Assembly: GCF_000785435.2 (NCBI RefSeq)
Contig: NZ_JTDB02000002.1
Location: forward strand, 685,663-749,662
Direction: 5' to 3'
From: Paraburkholderia sacchari
GTDB taxonomy: Bacteria; Pseudomonadota; Gammaproteobacteria; Burkholderiales; Burkholderiaceae
Length of the DNA stretch: 64,000 bases
Positions within the stretch are counted from its first letter, which is position 1. The number at the start of each line of letters is the position of its first letter. The notes under the pieces are model-generated. The model was not told the DNA's origin and did no database searches. It was given only the letters and a program-made list of their open reading frames with translations. Position numbers and translations under genes: made by a program. This document shows positions 49,417-60,082 of this stretch, one piece after another.

Positions 49417-50046
49417 ATGGAAGCATTGATCGTAGTCGCGCGTTTGACTGGAGGCATGGCGCGCGCGGGCAGGGTGCGGGTGGCGCTCGCGCGCGCCGTG
49501 CCCATCGTGGCCCGCGCGCTCGTGGCGCCGGCGCTGCTGGCCGCGAGCAGCGCGGCCTGGGCGCAACTGGACGCGGGCAAGAGCACGATCGTGGCCGTCT
49601 CGCGGCAAATGAGCGTGCCCGTGGAGGGCCGCTTCATGAAGTTCGATGCGCAGATCAACTTCGATCCGGCGAAACCGGCGGCGGGCACGGCGCGCCTGAC
49701 GGTCGATACGGCCAGCTACGATCTCGGCGACGCGAGCTACAACGACTCGGTGCGCGGTCCCGAATGGTTCGACGCGAAGGCTTTCCCGCAGGCTACCTTC
49801 GTCTCCACGTCGATCACGCCCACGGGGCCGAACCAGTACAGCGTGGGCGGCAACATGACGATCAAGGGGCATACGCAGCCCGTCGTGGCCCCGGTCGTGC
49901 TCACCCAGCAGGGCGCGACGCAGACCTTCGACGGCACGCTGCCCATTCATCGGCTCGCGTTCGGCATCGGCACGGGGGAGTGGAAGGACACCTCGACCGT
50001 CGCGGACGAAGTGCTGATCAAGTTTCACATCGTTGTGCGCAAGTAG
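49417..50046 (+). CDS. YceI-family periplasmic protein
   Basis: A lipocalin-like YceI protein of about 209 residues with an N-terminal signal sequence (…VARALVAPALLAASSAAWA) cleaved before QLDAGKSTIV. The domain contains FDAQINFDPAKPAAGTARLTV, DASYNDSVRGPEWFDAKAFPQATFVS, MTIKGHTQPVVAPV and a C-terminal FGIGTGEWKDTSTVADEVLIKF, all typical of isoprenoid-binding YceI proteins. The ATG at 49417 gives an unusually long leader. An ATG at 49456 would give a conventional one but has GGAGG only one base upstream. It is divergent from the pqi operon; a shared envelope role is conceivable. Confidence 0.88.
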   Translation: MEALIVVARLTGGMARAGRVRVALARAVPIVARALVAPALLAASSAAWAQLDAGKSTIVAVSRQMSVPVEGRFMKFDAQINFDPAKPAAGTARLTVDTASYDLGDASYNDSVRGPEWFDAKAFPQATFVSTSITPTGPNQYSVGGNMTIKGHTQPVVAPVVLTQQGATQTFDGTLPIHRLAFGIGTGEWKDTSTVADEVLIKFHIVVRK

Positions 50047-50081
50047 CGGGCAACGAGTGGCCAACGAGTGAGCAGCGTGCG

Positions 50082-50113
50082 AAAAAAAAGCCGGTTCGCG
50101 AGAACCGGCTTTG
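50082..50113. terminator. Terminator between yceI and secF
   Basis: AAAGCCGGTTC and GAACCGGCTTT pair around GCGA. On the minus strand the stem runs into eight T residues, ending the secDF transcript. On the plus strand the T-run is short. Confidence 0.85.
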
Positions 50114-50146
50114 TCGTTCGATCGTGCTAGATGGAACGTAGAGCGC

Positions 50147-51097
50147 TTAAACCTGAGCGCCCGCGTTCGGATCGTTCGGATCGTACTTCTCTTTTTTGTC
50201 CTTGATGAGATCCTCGCGCTTCACGCCGAGCCACATCGCAATTGCCGCGGCCACGAACACCGACGAGTAGATACCGAACAGAATACCCACCGTCAGTGCA
50301 AGGGCGAAGTAGTGCAGCGTCGGGCCGCCGAAGAAGAACATCGAGAGCACCATCATTTCCGTACAGCCGTGGGTGATGATGGTTCGCGACATCGTGCTCG
50401 TGATCGCGTGGTTGATGACTTCCATGACGGTCATCTTGCGCTCGCGTTTGAAGGTCTCGCGAATCCGGTCGAAGATAACTACCGATTCGTTCACCGAATA
50501 GCCGAGCACCGCGAGCACCGCCGCGAGCACGGAGAGCGAGAACTCCCACTGGAAGTACGCGAAGAAGCCCAGAATGATCACCACGTCGTGCAGGTTCGCT
50601 ATCACGCCGGCCACGGCGTACTTCCACTCGAAGCGGAACGACAGGTAGATGATGATGCCGGCGACCACGCACGCGAGCGCCAGCAGGCCGTCCGTGGCGA
50701 GCTCCTTGCCGACCTGCGGGCCGACGAACTCCACGCGCTGCAACTGCACCTGCGCGTTGTCGGCCTTGAGTGTGGACATCACCTGGTCGCTTTGCTGCGC
50801 CGACGAAAGGCCGTGCTTGAGCGGCAGGCGGATCAGCACGTCGCGCGAGGTGCCGAAGTTCTGCACCTGGGCGTCGTCATAGCCGATCTTCGCGAGCGAA
50901 TGGCGCACGGGTTCGAGCGGGACCGCCTGCGGGTACTGCACTTCGATGACCGTGCCGCCCGTGAACTCGACCGACAGATGCAGGCCGCGGTGAAACAGGA
51001 AGAACACCGCCGCGATGAACGTGATGAAGGAAATCGCGTTGAAGATCAACGCGTGCTTCATGAACGGGATGTCTTTGCGGATGCGGAAAAATTCCAT
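50147..51097 (-). CDS. secF: Protein translocase subunit SecF
   Basis: A 316-residue inner-membrane subunit that with SecD uses proton motive force to pull proteins through SecYEG. Six hydrophobic helices are visible. The first periplasmic domain starts GLHLSVEFTGGTVIEVQYP, and the family loop SVNESVVIFDRIRETFKRERKM follows mid-protein. It is followed by TLHYFALALTVGILFGIYSSVFVA at the C-terminus. It lies 15 bases downstream of secD, the normal order. Confidence 0.97.
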   Translation of the reverse strand: MEFFRIRKDIPFMKHALIFNAISFITFIAAVFFLFHRGLHLSVEFTGGTVIEVQYPQAVPLEPVRHSLAKIGYDDAQVQNFGTSRDVLIRLPLKHGLSSAQQSDQVMSTLKADNAQVQLQRVEFVGPQVGKELATDGLLALACVVAGIIIYLSFRFEWKYAVAGVIANLHDVVIILGFFAYFQWEFSLSVLAAVLAVLGYSVNESVVIFDRIRETFKRERKMTVMEVINHAITSTMSRTIITHGCTEMMVLSMFFFGGPTLHYFALALTVGILFGIYSSVFVAAAIAMWLGVKREDLIKDKKEKYDPNDPNAGAQV

Positions 51098-51112
51098 GTT
51101 CTTGACTCCGTA

Positions 51113-53191
51113 TCAGCGCGACGAGCCCGGCGTGCCGGGGTCGCCAGGATTGTTGCGGCGGCGCACGACCGGCTTGGCGCGGGTGGTGCCTTTGGCGCCC
51201 TTGGCGCCGGCCTTCGCCGTGGCCTTTTCGGTTTCGCGAGGCTTCGCGGCCGAAGCCATGGCGCGGCCCAGATCCGTGTCGGCGTCGGACGCGCCCAGTG
51301 CGAGCCCAGCCGCGTTCGTACCCGTTTCCGGCTCCGGACGCCACACCTGGCCCACGGCCAGCGACTTGAGCTTCTTCTTGCCGCCGTACCAGAGATTCAC
51401 GATTCCGCGCGAGAAGAACACGGCCGAGAACATCGAAGTGAGAATGCCGATGCAGTGCACGATTGCGAAGCCGCGCACCGGGCCCGAGCCGAACGCGAGC
51501 AGCGCGAGACCGGCGATGAGCGTGGTCACGTTCGAGTCGAGAATGGTGGCCCAGGCGTGCGCGTAGCCGTTCTGGATGGCCAGTTGCGGCGGCGCGCCGT
51601 GGCGCAGCTCTTCGCGCACGCGCTCGTTGATCAGCACGTTCGCGTCGATCGCCATACCGAGCGCGAGCGCGATAGCCGCAATGCCCGGCAGCGTGAGCGT
51701 GGCCTGCATCAGCGAGAGCACGGCCACGAGCAGCAGCAGGTTCACCGAGAGGCCGATCATCGAGATCAGGCCGAACAGCAGGTAGTAGCAGATCATGAAC
51801 ACGGCGATCGCGGCAAAGCCATAGACCACCGAGTCGAAGCCCTTGCGGATGTTGTCGGCGCCAAGGCTCGGGCCGACCGTGCGTTCTTCGATGATGTCCA
51901 TCGGCGCGGCGAGCGAGCCCGCGCGCAGCAGCAGCGCGAGGTCGGCGGCAGCTTGCGGCGTGGGCTGGCCCGTGATCTGGAAGCGGTCGCCGAGTTCCGA
52001 CTGGATCGTGGCCACCGTGAGCACTTCACCCTTGCCCTTCTCGAACAGCACCATCGCCATCGGCTTGCCGATGTTGTCGCGCGAGACGCTGCGCACCGAG
52101 CGCCCGCCTGCCGAGTCGAGTCGGATGTTCACCGACGGGCGGTTGTGCTCGTCAAAGCCCGCCGAGGCGTCGATGATGCGGTCGCCCGTGAAGATCACCT
52201 GCTTGCGCAGCAGCACGGGACCGACGTTGCCTTGCGTGAAGAGCTCGTCGCCCGGCGGCACCGGATCGGACGGGTTCGGGTGCAGGCCGTTCGGGTCGGC
52301 GAGACGCGCTTCGAGCGTGGCCGTGCGGCCGATGATGTCCTTCGCCTTCGCGGTGTCCTGCACGCCCGGCAGCTCGACCACGATGCGGTCGTCGCCTTGC
52401 TGCTGGATCACGGGCTCGGCCACGCCGAGCTCGTTCACGCGGTTATGCAGCGTGGTGATGTTCTGCTTGAGCGCGGCGTCCTGCACCGACTTCTTCACGG
52501 CCGGCGTGAAGGTGCCGACGAGCTGCGCGCCGCCATCGGGCGCGTTCTGCGTGGCCCAGACGAGTTCGGCGACGCCGCTCGAGCCCGACAGCACCTTGCG
52601 CGCCTGCTCGGCCACGGCCGGGTCGGCGAAGTTGATCACGACGCTCTGGTTGACGCGGTTCACGCCGCCGTCGCGGATGTTCTTGTCGCGCAGGATCGTG
52701 CGTGCGTCCGAAGCGTCGGAGTCGAGCTTCTTGTTGAGCGCGCCGTTCATGTCGACCTGCAGCAGGAAGTGCACGCCGCCGCGCAGGTCCAGACCGAGGT
52801 ACATCGGCAGCGCGTGCAGCGCCGTCAGCCAGCGGGGCGAGGCGCTTTGCAGGTTCAGCGCGACGATATAGCTCGGGTCGGTCGGGTCGGGGTTCAGCGT
52901 CTTCGCGAGCACGTCCTTCAGACGCAGCTGCGTGTCCGTGTCGGCGACGCGCACGCGGATGTTCGCGTTCAGCGACGAGTTGTCGAACGTGACGTCGTCG
53001 GCCTTGATGTTGTTCGCGGGAAGCGCGGCTTCGATCTGCGCGAGCGTGCCCGAGTCCAGCTTCACGGTGGCTTTGCCGCTCGATACCTGGACCGCCGGCG
53101 CTTCGCCGAAGAAATTGGGCAATGTGTACACGAGGCCGATGACGAGCGCCACCAGCATCACGACATATTTCCAGAGGGGGTAACGGTTCAT
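51113..53191 (-). CDS. secD: Protein translocase subunit SecD
   Basis: A 692-residue partner of SecF. It begins MNRYPLWKYVVMLVALVIGLVYTLPN and has the periplasmic P1 head with YLGLDLRGGVHFLLQVDM and VVELPGVQDTAKAKDIIG. The membrane domain contains GMAIDANVLINERVREELR. It is about 75 residues longer than E. coli SecD, owing to a C-terminal cytosolic tail rich in Ala, Lys and Arg (AKAGAKGAKGTTRAKPVVRR). The ATG at 53191 was chosen over 53203. It is part of the yajC-secD-secF operon. Confidence 0.97.
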   Translation of the reverse strand: MNRYPLWKYVVMLVALVIGLVYTLPNFFGEAPAVQVSSGKATVKLDSGTLAQIEAALPANNIKADDVTFDNSSLNANIRVRVADTDTQLRLKDVLAKTLNPDPTDPSYIVALNLQSASPRWLTALHALPMYLGLDLRGGVHFLLQVDMNGALNKKLDSDASDARTILRDKNIRDGGVNRVNQSVVINFADPAVAEQARKVLSGSSGVAELVWATQNAPDGGAQLVGTFTPAVKKSVQDAALKQNITTLHNRVNELGVAEPVIQQQGDDRIVVELPGVQDTAKAKDIIGRTATLEARLADPNGLHPNPSDPVPPGDELFTQGNVGPVLLRKQVIFTGDRIIDASAGFDEHNRPSVNIRLDSAGGRSVRSVSRDNIGKPMAMVLFEKGKGEVLTVATIQSELGDRFQITGQPTPQAAADLALLLRAGSLAAPMDIIEERTVGPSLGADNIRKGFDSVVYGFAAIAVFMICYYLLFGLISMIGLSVNLLLLVAVLSLMQATLTLPGIAAIALALGMAIDANVLINERVREELRHGAPPQLAIQNGYAHAWATILDSNVTTLIAGLALLAFGSGPVRGFAIVHCIGILTSMFSAVFFSRGIVNLWYGGKKKLKSLAVGQVWRPEPETGTNAAGLALGASDADTDLGRAMASAAKPRETEKATAKAGAKGAKGTTRAKPVVRRRNNPGDPGTPGSSR

Positions 53192-53354
53192 TGGTTGGCC
53201 CAACGGGGGAGGGAAATGGCCTGCACGATGTGCGCGCGTCCGACCGAGCCTTCATGATGCCCTTGCGGGCGTGTCAGGGACACTTTGGCGGCGGGGCCGG
53301 ACGCGCAAGGCCGCTGCTAAGCGCGGCGGCCAGGAGAAGATGATCGCTGGAGGC

Positions 53355-53684
53355 TTACAGCGACTTGATCGTGCCCTTCGGCAGGATGGTCGAGACCGAC
53401 GACTTCTGCACGGTGATTTCCGTGCCGTCGGCGATTTCGACGCCGACGTAGGCTTCGCTAACCTTGGTCACCTTGCCGACGATGCCGCCGCTCGTGATGA
53501 CTTCGTCGCCCTTGGCCATGGCGGCGAGCATGTTGCGGTGTTCCTTCTGGCGCTTCATCTGCGGACGAATCATGATGAAGTACAGCACGGCGAACATCAG
53601 AATGAGCGGCAGGAAGCTCATGAGGCTCGATTCTGCGCCGCCGACTGCGGAGCCTTGGGCGAAGGCATTGGAAATGAACGACAC
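53355..53684 (-). CDS. yajC: Sec translocon accessory protein YajC
   Basis: A 109-residue small membrane protein associated with SecDF. It has a single helix (LMSFLPLILMFAVLYFIMI) followed by RPQMKRQKEHRNMLAAMAKGDEVITSGGIVGKV, the family signature. The start is a GTG at 53684, supported by GGAGAG upstream. It lies 163 bases before secD and follows tgt, as in E. coli. Confidence 0.95.
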   Translation of the reverse strand: MSFISNAFAQGSAVGGAESSLMSFLPLILMFAVLYFIMIRPQMKRQKEHRNMLAAMAKGDEVITSGGIVGKVTKVSEAYVGVEIADGTEITVQKSSVSTILPKGTIKSL

Positions 53685-54014
53685 GTTGGTCTCTCCGTTT
53701 ATACGATCACTACGATCAAAGATACGATCAAAAAGCGAGCCGATTATTCTACCACCGGCAAGATACGCGACGAGGGCGCAAAATGGGCTTTCCGATCAAG
53801 CTGTTATCACGTATTTGCCCGCTTGGGCGGGGTGCGACGCGCGTGACCCGGCTGGAAAAGCGCCCATGAAGCACCATCAAGGCGAAAGGTAATTGTAAAG
53901 TCTGGCGGCGCCCGCCGCATTCCGATATCGGAAAGCTTCGAAAGCGCCGCCGCCTTTTCGAGATGCTTGAGGCTTCGAGATGCTTGAGGCTTCGAGATGC
54001 TTGCCGCGCCGCGC
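53685..54014. other. Intergenic region between tgt and yajC, with 17-bp tandem repeat
   Basis: A 330-base gap inside the queA-tgt-yajC-secDF series. It holds a 17-bp tandem repeat (53957-54003) just after the tgt stop. Its yajC-proximal end is AT-richer and may carry a separate promoter. No credible coding frame. Confidence 0.5.
53957..54003. repeat. 17-bp tandem repeat, 2.8 copies
   Basis: TTCGAGATGCTTGAGGC occurs at 53957-53973 and 53974-53990, with a partial third copy to 54003. The first two copies are identical. It ends 11 bases from the tgt stop codon. Confidence 0.9.
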
Positions 54015-55313
<1,299 letters not shown>

Positions 55314-56387
55314 TTACGAATTGAGCGCGTCGTCGGTTCTCGTCAGCAGCATCGCGTCACCATAGCTGAAGAAGCGATAGCGCTCTTCGATCGCGTGACG
55401 GTACGCGGCGCGAATCGTCTCGATGCCTGCGAACGCCGAAACCAGCATCAAGAGCGTTGACTTCGGCAGGTGAAAGTTCGTGACGAGCCGGTCCACTACG
55501 CGGAATTTGTACCCAGGCGTGATGAAGATGTCGGTCTCGGCGGACGTGGCGGCGAGTTCGCGGCCCGCGTTCGCCGCATCGCGCGCGGCGGCTTCGAGCG
55601 CGCGCATCGAGGTAGTGCCTACCGCGATCACGCGGCCGCCGCGTGCGCGCGTGGCCGAGATCTTGTCGACGAGAGATTGCGGCAGTTGATACCACTCGCT
55701 GTGCATCGTGTGATCGGCGATGTTCTCCACGCGTACCGGCTGGAACGTGCCCGCGCCCACGTGCAGCGTGAGTGTGGCGCGCTCCACGCCTTGGGCGTCG
55801 AGCTGTGCCAGGAGCGCGTCGTCGAAATGCAGGCCCGCCGTGGGCGCGGCCACCGCGCCTGGATTTTGCGCGAACACGGTCTGGTAACGCGTCTCGTCGT
55901 TCGCGTCGGCGTCGTGCGTGATGTAGGGCGGCAGCGGCAGGCGGCCGAATTGCTCGATCAGCGTGAGGCAGTCGTCGGGGAAATGCAGCGTGTAGAACGG
56001 CTCCACGCGCTCGCCCACGGTGACGTCGAACGCATCGGCCAGGCGCAGCACGGTGCCCTGGCCCGGGCTCTTGCTCGCGCGAATCTGCGCGAGCGCCGTG
56101 CGCGCGCCGGTCAGGCGCTCGACGAGCACCTCGATCTTGCCGCCGCTGGCCTTCTGGCCGAAGAAGCGCGCCTTGAGCACCTTGGTGTCGTTGAATACGA
56201 GCAGGTCGCCGGGCGCGATGCACGCGGGCAGCTCCGCGAAGCGGCGGTCGGTGAAGCGCGCGGGTTGGCCCGGCAACCGGGCGGTGTTGTCCACCTCCAG
56301 CAGACGGCTCGCGCTGCGCTCGGGCAGGGCGGTCTGAGCGATCAGCTCGGGAGGGAGATCGAAGTCGAAATCGGAAAGCTTGAACAT
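55314..56387 (-). CDS. queA: S-adenosylmethionine:tRNA ribosyltransferase-isomerase
   Basis: Makes epoxyqueuosine in tRNA by transferring the ribosyl part of SAM to preQ1. The 357-residue chain begins [30 protein letters not shown]. It contains [54 protein letters not shown] and [14 protein letters not shown], all QueA signatures. The ATG at 56387 was chosen over an in-frame ATG at 56522, which only adds a basic non-conserved leader. Divergent from recG. Confidence 0.97.
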   Translation of the reverse strand: MFKLSDFDFDLPPELIAQTALPERSASRLLEVDNTARLPGQPARFTDRRFAELPACIAPGDLLVFNDTKVLKARFFGQKASGGKIEVLVERLTGARTALAQIRASKSPGQGTVLRLADAFDVTVGERVEPFYTLHFPDDCLTLIEQFGRLPLPPYITHDADANDETRYQTVFAQNPGAVAAPTAGLHFDDALLAQLDAQGVERATLTLHVGAGTFQPVRVENIADHTMHSEWYQLPQSLVDKISATRARGGRVIAVGTTSMRALEAAARDAANAGRELAATSAETDIFITPGYKFRVVDRLVTNFHLPKSTLLMLVSAFAGIETIRAAYRHAIEERYRFFSYGDAMLLTRTDDALNS

Positions 56388-56626
56388 GCGGCCTGATGAA
56401 ACGGAAATACGGCTCGGAAATACGGCGTGAGACCTGGCGCGCGCTGCTTTGGAGCAGCGAAACCGTCGGGTGACGGACCTCGGTTGCGCCCCAAAATGCA
56501 GCCGCAATGGCCGCCCGCGCACAGCGAACGGCTATGATTGCGGAACATGCCCGCCGGGAGCGGGCTTGTCGCGCGTTACGCGCGGCGCCTTGCCGGAAAG
56601 CCGATATTGTACTTGCGAAGCTGCTC

Positions 56627-58930
56627 ATGCCCTCGTCCGTTAGCCGATTGATTTCCCAAGCCGATGCCACGAGCGAAGTGCACGACGATGCGCACGACGG
56701 CGCACGCGAGCCGCAAGCGCCGCCGCGCAAACGCGCAGCCCGCAAGCCATCGGCCGACAAAGCCTCGGACAAAGCCACAGCCAAAGGCGGCGACGTCGCC
56801 ACGGCCAAAGACAAACCCAAGCTCGCCAAAACTGCCGATCGTCTCGCCAAGCTCGGCCTCACGCGCGACATCGACCTCGTGCTGCATCTGCCGATGCGCT
56901 ACGAGGACGAGACCACGCTCACGCCCATCGGCGAACTGTTGCCGGGCGGCATGGCGCAGACCGAAGGCGTGGTGTTCGACAACGAGATTGCTTATCGCCC
57001 GCGCCGCCAGCTGCTCGTGAAGCTGCGCGACCCCGACCACGCGAGCGGCGACGAACTGCATCTGCGCTTTCTGAACTTCTACGGCTCGCAGGTCACGCAA
57101 ATGGCGGTGGGCAAGCGCCTGCGCGTGCGCGGCGATGTGCGCGGCGGCTTCTTCGGCATGGAGATGGTGCATCCGGCCGTGAAGGTCGTGGAAGGCGACA
57201 CGCCGCTGCCGCAGGCGCTCACGCCGGTTTATCCGTCGACGGCGGGCGTAAGCCAGGCCTATCTGCGCAAGGCGATCGACAATGCGCTCTCGCGCGCCTC
57301 GCTGCCCGAACTCTTGCCAGAGGCCGTAGCGCGCGAATTCCTGGCGCCGCTCAATCTGCCGCAGCTGATGGATGCGGTGAAGACGCTGCATCATCCGCCC
57401 GTGGACGCCGACCAGCACGAGTTGATCGACGGCACGCACCCCGCGTGGACGCGCATCAAGTTCGACGAACTGCTCGCGCAGCAGCTTTCGCTCAAGCGCG
57501 CGCACGAGGAGCGCCGCACGCGCGCCGCGCCCGCGATGGCGCGCCACGTGGCCGGACGCGATTCGAGCACGGCGCTGCTCGCGCGTCTGCGCGCGGCTCT
57601 GCCGTTCACGCTCACCGGGGCACAGGAGCGCGTGGTCGAGGAGATCGCGCGCGACCTCGAACAGCCGCACCCGATGCAGCGTCTCCTGCAAGGCGATGTG
57701 GGCAGCGGCAAGACCGTGGTGGCGGCGTTAGCGGCCGCGCAGGCCATCGACGCCGGCTACCAGGCCGCGCTCATGGCGCCCACCGAAATCCTCGCGGAGC
57801 AGCACGCGCGCAAGCTGCGCGGCTGGCTCGAGCCGCTCGGCGTGCAGGTGGCCTGGCTCTCGGGCAGCCTCAAGGCGAAGGAAAAGCGCGCCGCGCTCGA
57901 AGCGGCGGCGCTGGGCACCGCGCAGCTCGTGATCGGCACACACGCGATCATTCAGGACGCCGTGGAATTCGCGCGGCTCGGTCTGGTGATCGTCGACGAG
58001 CAGCATCGCTTCGGAGTCGAGCAGCGCCTCGCGCTGCGCGCCAAGGCCCAGAACGCGAAGACGCCCGAGCAAACCACGGCGGAGACAAAAGCGGCAGCGC
58101 GCGAGTTCCAGCCGCACCAATTGATGATGTCGGCGACGCCGATTCCGCGCACGCTCGCCATGACGTATTACGCGGATCTCGACGTCTCCACCATCGACGA
58201 GCTGCCGCCCGGCCGCACGCCCATTCTCACGAAGCTGATCTCCGATGCGCGCCGCGAAGAGGTGATCGCGCGCGTGCGCGCGGCGGCGCTCACGGGGCGC
58301 CAGGTGTACTGGGTGTGCCCGCTGATCGAGGAAAGCGAAACGCTGCAGCTCCAGACCGCGGTGGAGACCTACGAAACGCTCGTGGCCGCGCTGCCAGAGC
58401 TCACGGTCGGGCTCGTGCACGGGCGGCTTGCTTCGGCGGACAAGGCCGCCGTGATGGACGCGTTTTCGCGCAACGAAGTGCAGCTGCTGGTTGCGACTAC
58501 GGTGATCGAAGTGGGCGTGGACGTGCCCAACGCCTCGCTGATGGTGATCGAGCACGCCGAGCGCTTCGGGCTCGCGCAGCTGCACCAGTTGCGCGGACGG
58601 GTGGGGCGCGGCAGTGCGGCATCGGTGTGCCTGCTGCTCTATAGCGGGCCGCTCTCGTTCACCGGACGCGCGCGGCTGCAGACCATGCGCGAGACCACCG
58701 ACGGCTTCGAGATCGCGCGCCGCGATCTGGAGATTCGCGGCCCCGGCGAGTTCCTCGGCGCGCGCCAGTCGGGCGCGGCCATGCTGCGCTTCGCGAGCCT
58801 CGAAAACGACGCCTGGCTGATCGACCCCGCGCGCGAGGCGGCGGAATGTCTGCTGCGCGAATGGCCGCACGTCGTCACGCAGCATCTGAACCGCTGGCTC
58901 GGCGCGCGCGAGCAGTATCTGAAGGCATGA
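56627..58930 (+). CDS. recG: ATP-dependent DNA helicase RecG
   Basis: Remodels stalled forks and branched DNA. The 767-residue protein has the wedge/OB domain (VLHLPMRYEDETTLTPIGEL) and helicase motifs I (GDVGSGKTVVAALA), Ia (APTEILAEQHARKL), II (IVDEQHRFGVEQR), III (MSATPIPRTLAMTYY) and VI (GLAQLHQLRGRVGRG). It is about 70 residues longer than E. coli RecG. An Ala/Lys/Asp-rich disordered stretch occupies about residues 18-75, and a loop follows motif II (AKAQNAKTPEQTTAETKAA). The start at 56627 is the best of several in-frame ATGs. Confidence 0.96.
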   Translation: MPSSVSRLISQADATSEVHDDAHDGAREPQAPPRKRAARKPSADKASDKATAKGGDVATAKDKPKLAKTADRLAKLGLTRDIDLVLHLPMRYEDETTLTPIGELLPGGMAQTEGVVFDNEIAYRPRRQLLVKLRDPDHASGDELHLRFLNFYGSQVTQMAVGKRLRVRGDVRGGFFGMEMVHPAVKVVEGDTPLPQALTPVYPSTAGVSQAYLRKAIDNALSRASLPELLPEAVAREFLAPLNLPQLMDAVKTLHHPPVDADQHELIDGTHPAWTRIKFDELLAQQLSLKRAHEERRTRAAPAMARHVAGRDSSTALLARLRAALPFTLTGAQERVVEEIARDLEQPHPMQRLLQGDVGSGKTVVAALAAAQAIDAGYQAALMAPTEILAEQHARKLRGWLEPLGVQVAWLSGSLKAKEKRAALEAAALGTAQLVIGTHAIIQDAVEFARLGLVIVDEQHRFGVEQRLALRAKAQNAKTPEQTTAETKAAAREFQPHQLMMSATPIPRTLAMTYYADLDVSTIDELPPGRTPILTKLISDARREEVIARVRAAALTGRQVYWVCPLIEESETLQLQTAVETYETLVAALPELTVGLVHGRLASADKAAVMDAFSRNEVQLLVATTVIEVGVDVPNASLMVIEHAERFGLAQLHQLRGRVGRGSAASVCLLLYSGPLSFTGRARLQTMRETTDGFEIARRDLEIRGPGEFLGARQSGAAMLRFASLENDAWLIDPAREAAECLLREWPHVVTQHLNRWLGAREQYLKA

Positions 58931-59045
58931 CGAAGGCCCGGAGGCTGATCAAGTCTGTCTTCGCCGGGCCAAATGACGCACGCGCGGAACCCGCGCGCCG
59001 CCGCGCCGTCTGAGCGTTTTGCGATCCTGCCCCGCATAGGGGTGT

Positions 59046-59080
59046 TGATTATTGGCGAATCATCGCCATAGGTGTATAAG
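59046..59080 (+). promoter_or_regulatory. Candidate oxyR promoter with operator-like dyads
   Basis: TTGGCG (59052-59057), 17 bases, TATAAG (59075-59080). TGATT-N7-AATCA (59046-59062) spans the -35 box, and GGCGA-ATCA-TCGCC (59054-59067) overlaps it. The 7-base spacing is what OxyR half-sites use. Autoregulation is inferred only. Confidence 0.45.
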
Positions 59081-59122
59081 TACAAACTATTGATTCACCT
59101 CTTTTGATTGGTCCCCAAAGAA

Positions 59123-60082
59123 ATGACGCTCACAGAACTGAAATACATCGTTGCTGTTGCCCGCGAGCGCCACTTCGGGCGGGCCGCCGAGGCGTGCTTC
59201 GTGAGCCAGCCGACCTTATCGGTTGCAATCAAGAAACTCGAAGACGAGTTGAACGTGCAGATTTTCGAGCGCGGCACGAGCGAAGTAAGCGTGACGCCGA
59301 TTGGCGAGCAGATCGTGACGCAGGCGCAGCGCGTGCTCGAACAGACGCTCGCCATCAAGGAAATCGCCAAGCAGGGCAAGGACCCGCTCGTTGGTCCGCT
59401 GCGTCTGGGCGTGATCTACACGATCGGGCCGTACCTGCTGCCCACGCTAGTCAAGCAGATGATCAAGCGGGTCCCGCAGATGCCGCTGATGCTCCAGGAG
59501 AACTACACGCTCAAGCTGATCGAGCTGCTCAAGCAGGGCGAGATCGACGTGGCCATCATGGCGCTGCCGTTCCCCGAAACCGGGCTCACGCTGCGCGCGC
59601 TCTACGACGAGCCGTTCGTGGTCGCGCTGCCCTCGGGCCATGCGTGGGAGCAGCGCGAGAAGATCGACCCCGACGACCTCAAGCAGGAAACCATGCTGCT
59701 GCTCGGCAGCGGCCATTGCTTCCGCGACCATGTGCTGGGCGTCTGCCCGGAGTTGATGCGCTTTTCGCAGAACGCCGACGGCATCCAGAAGACCTTCGAA
59801 GGCTCGTCGCTGGAGACCATCCGCCATATGGTGGCGAGTGGCGTGGGCATCACGGTGCTGCCGCGCATGTCGGTCACCGAAGTGAAGCCGCATGCGGGCG
59901 GCGTGGATTCGGGCCTGCTTTCCTACGTGCCGTTCGACGACCCGGTGCCGGACCGCCGCGTCGTGCTGGCGTGGCGCAAGAGCTTCACGCGCATGCCGGC
60001 GATCGAGGCGATTGTCGACGCGATTCACGCCTGCGAACTGCCGGGCGTGAGGCGGGTCGAAGCGCCCGCCGAGGCCGCTTGA
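59123..60082 (+). CDS. oxyR: Peroxide-sensing LysR-family regulator OxyR
   Basis: A 319-residue redox switch. The N-terminal HTH is MTLTELKYIVAVARERHFGRAAEACFVSQPTLSVAIKKLE. The two disulfide-forming cysteines are in GSGHCFRDHVLGVCPE at exactly positions 199 and 208, as in E. coli OxyR, so peroxide sensing is expected. It lies upstream of and collinear with katA. The ATG at 59123 is favoured over an in-frame TTG at 59108. An 11-bp tandem repeat begins at the stop codon. Confidence 0.96.
   Translation: MTLTELKYIVAVARERHFGRAAEACFVSQPTLSVAIKKLEDELNVQIFERGTSEVSVTPIGEQIVTQAQRVLEQTLAIKEIAKQGKDPLVGPLRLGVIYTIGPYLLPTLVKQMIKRVPQMPLMLQENYTLKLIELLKQGEIDVAIMALPFPETGLTLRALYDEPFVVALPSGHAWEQREKIDPDDLKQETMLLLGSGHCFRDHVLGVCPELMRFSQNADGIQKTFEGSSLETIRHMVASGVGITVLPRMSVTEVKPHAGGVDSGLLSYVPFDDPVPDRRVVLAWRKSFTRMPAIEAIVDAIHACELPGVRRVEAPAEAA

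Noticed and set aside
50111..53257. A 1048-codon open frame on the plus strand
   Set aside because: It runs antisense to secF and secD, which have full-length recognisable products. Its Arg/His/Glu-rich translation is what high-GC codon bias produces on the opposite strand.
58931..58975. GGCCCGG...CCGGGCC pair after recG as a terminator
   Set aside because: The loop is long (about 22 bases) and no T-run follows, so I do not call it a terminator.
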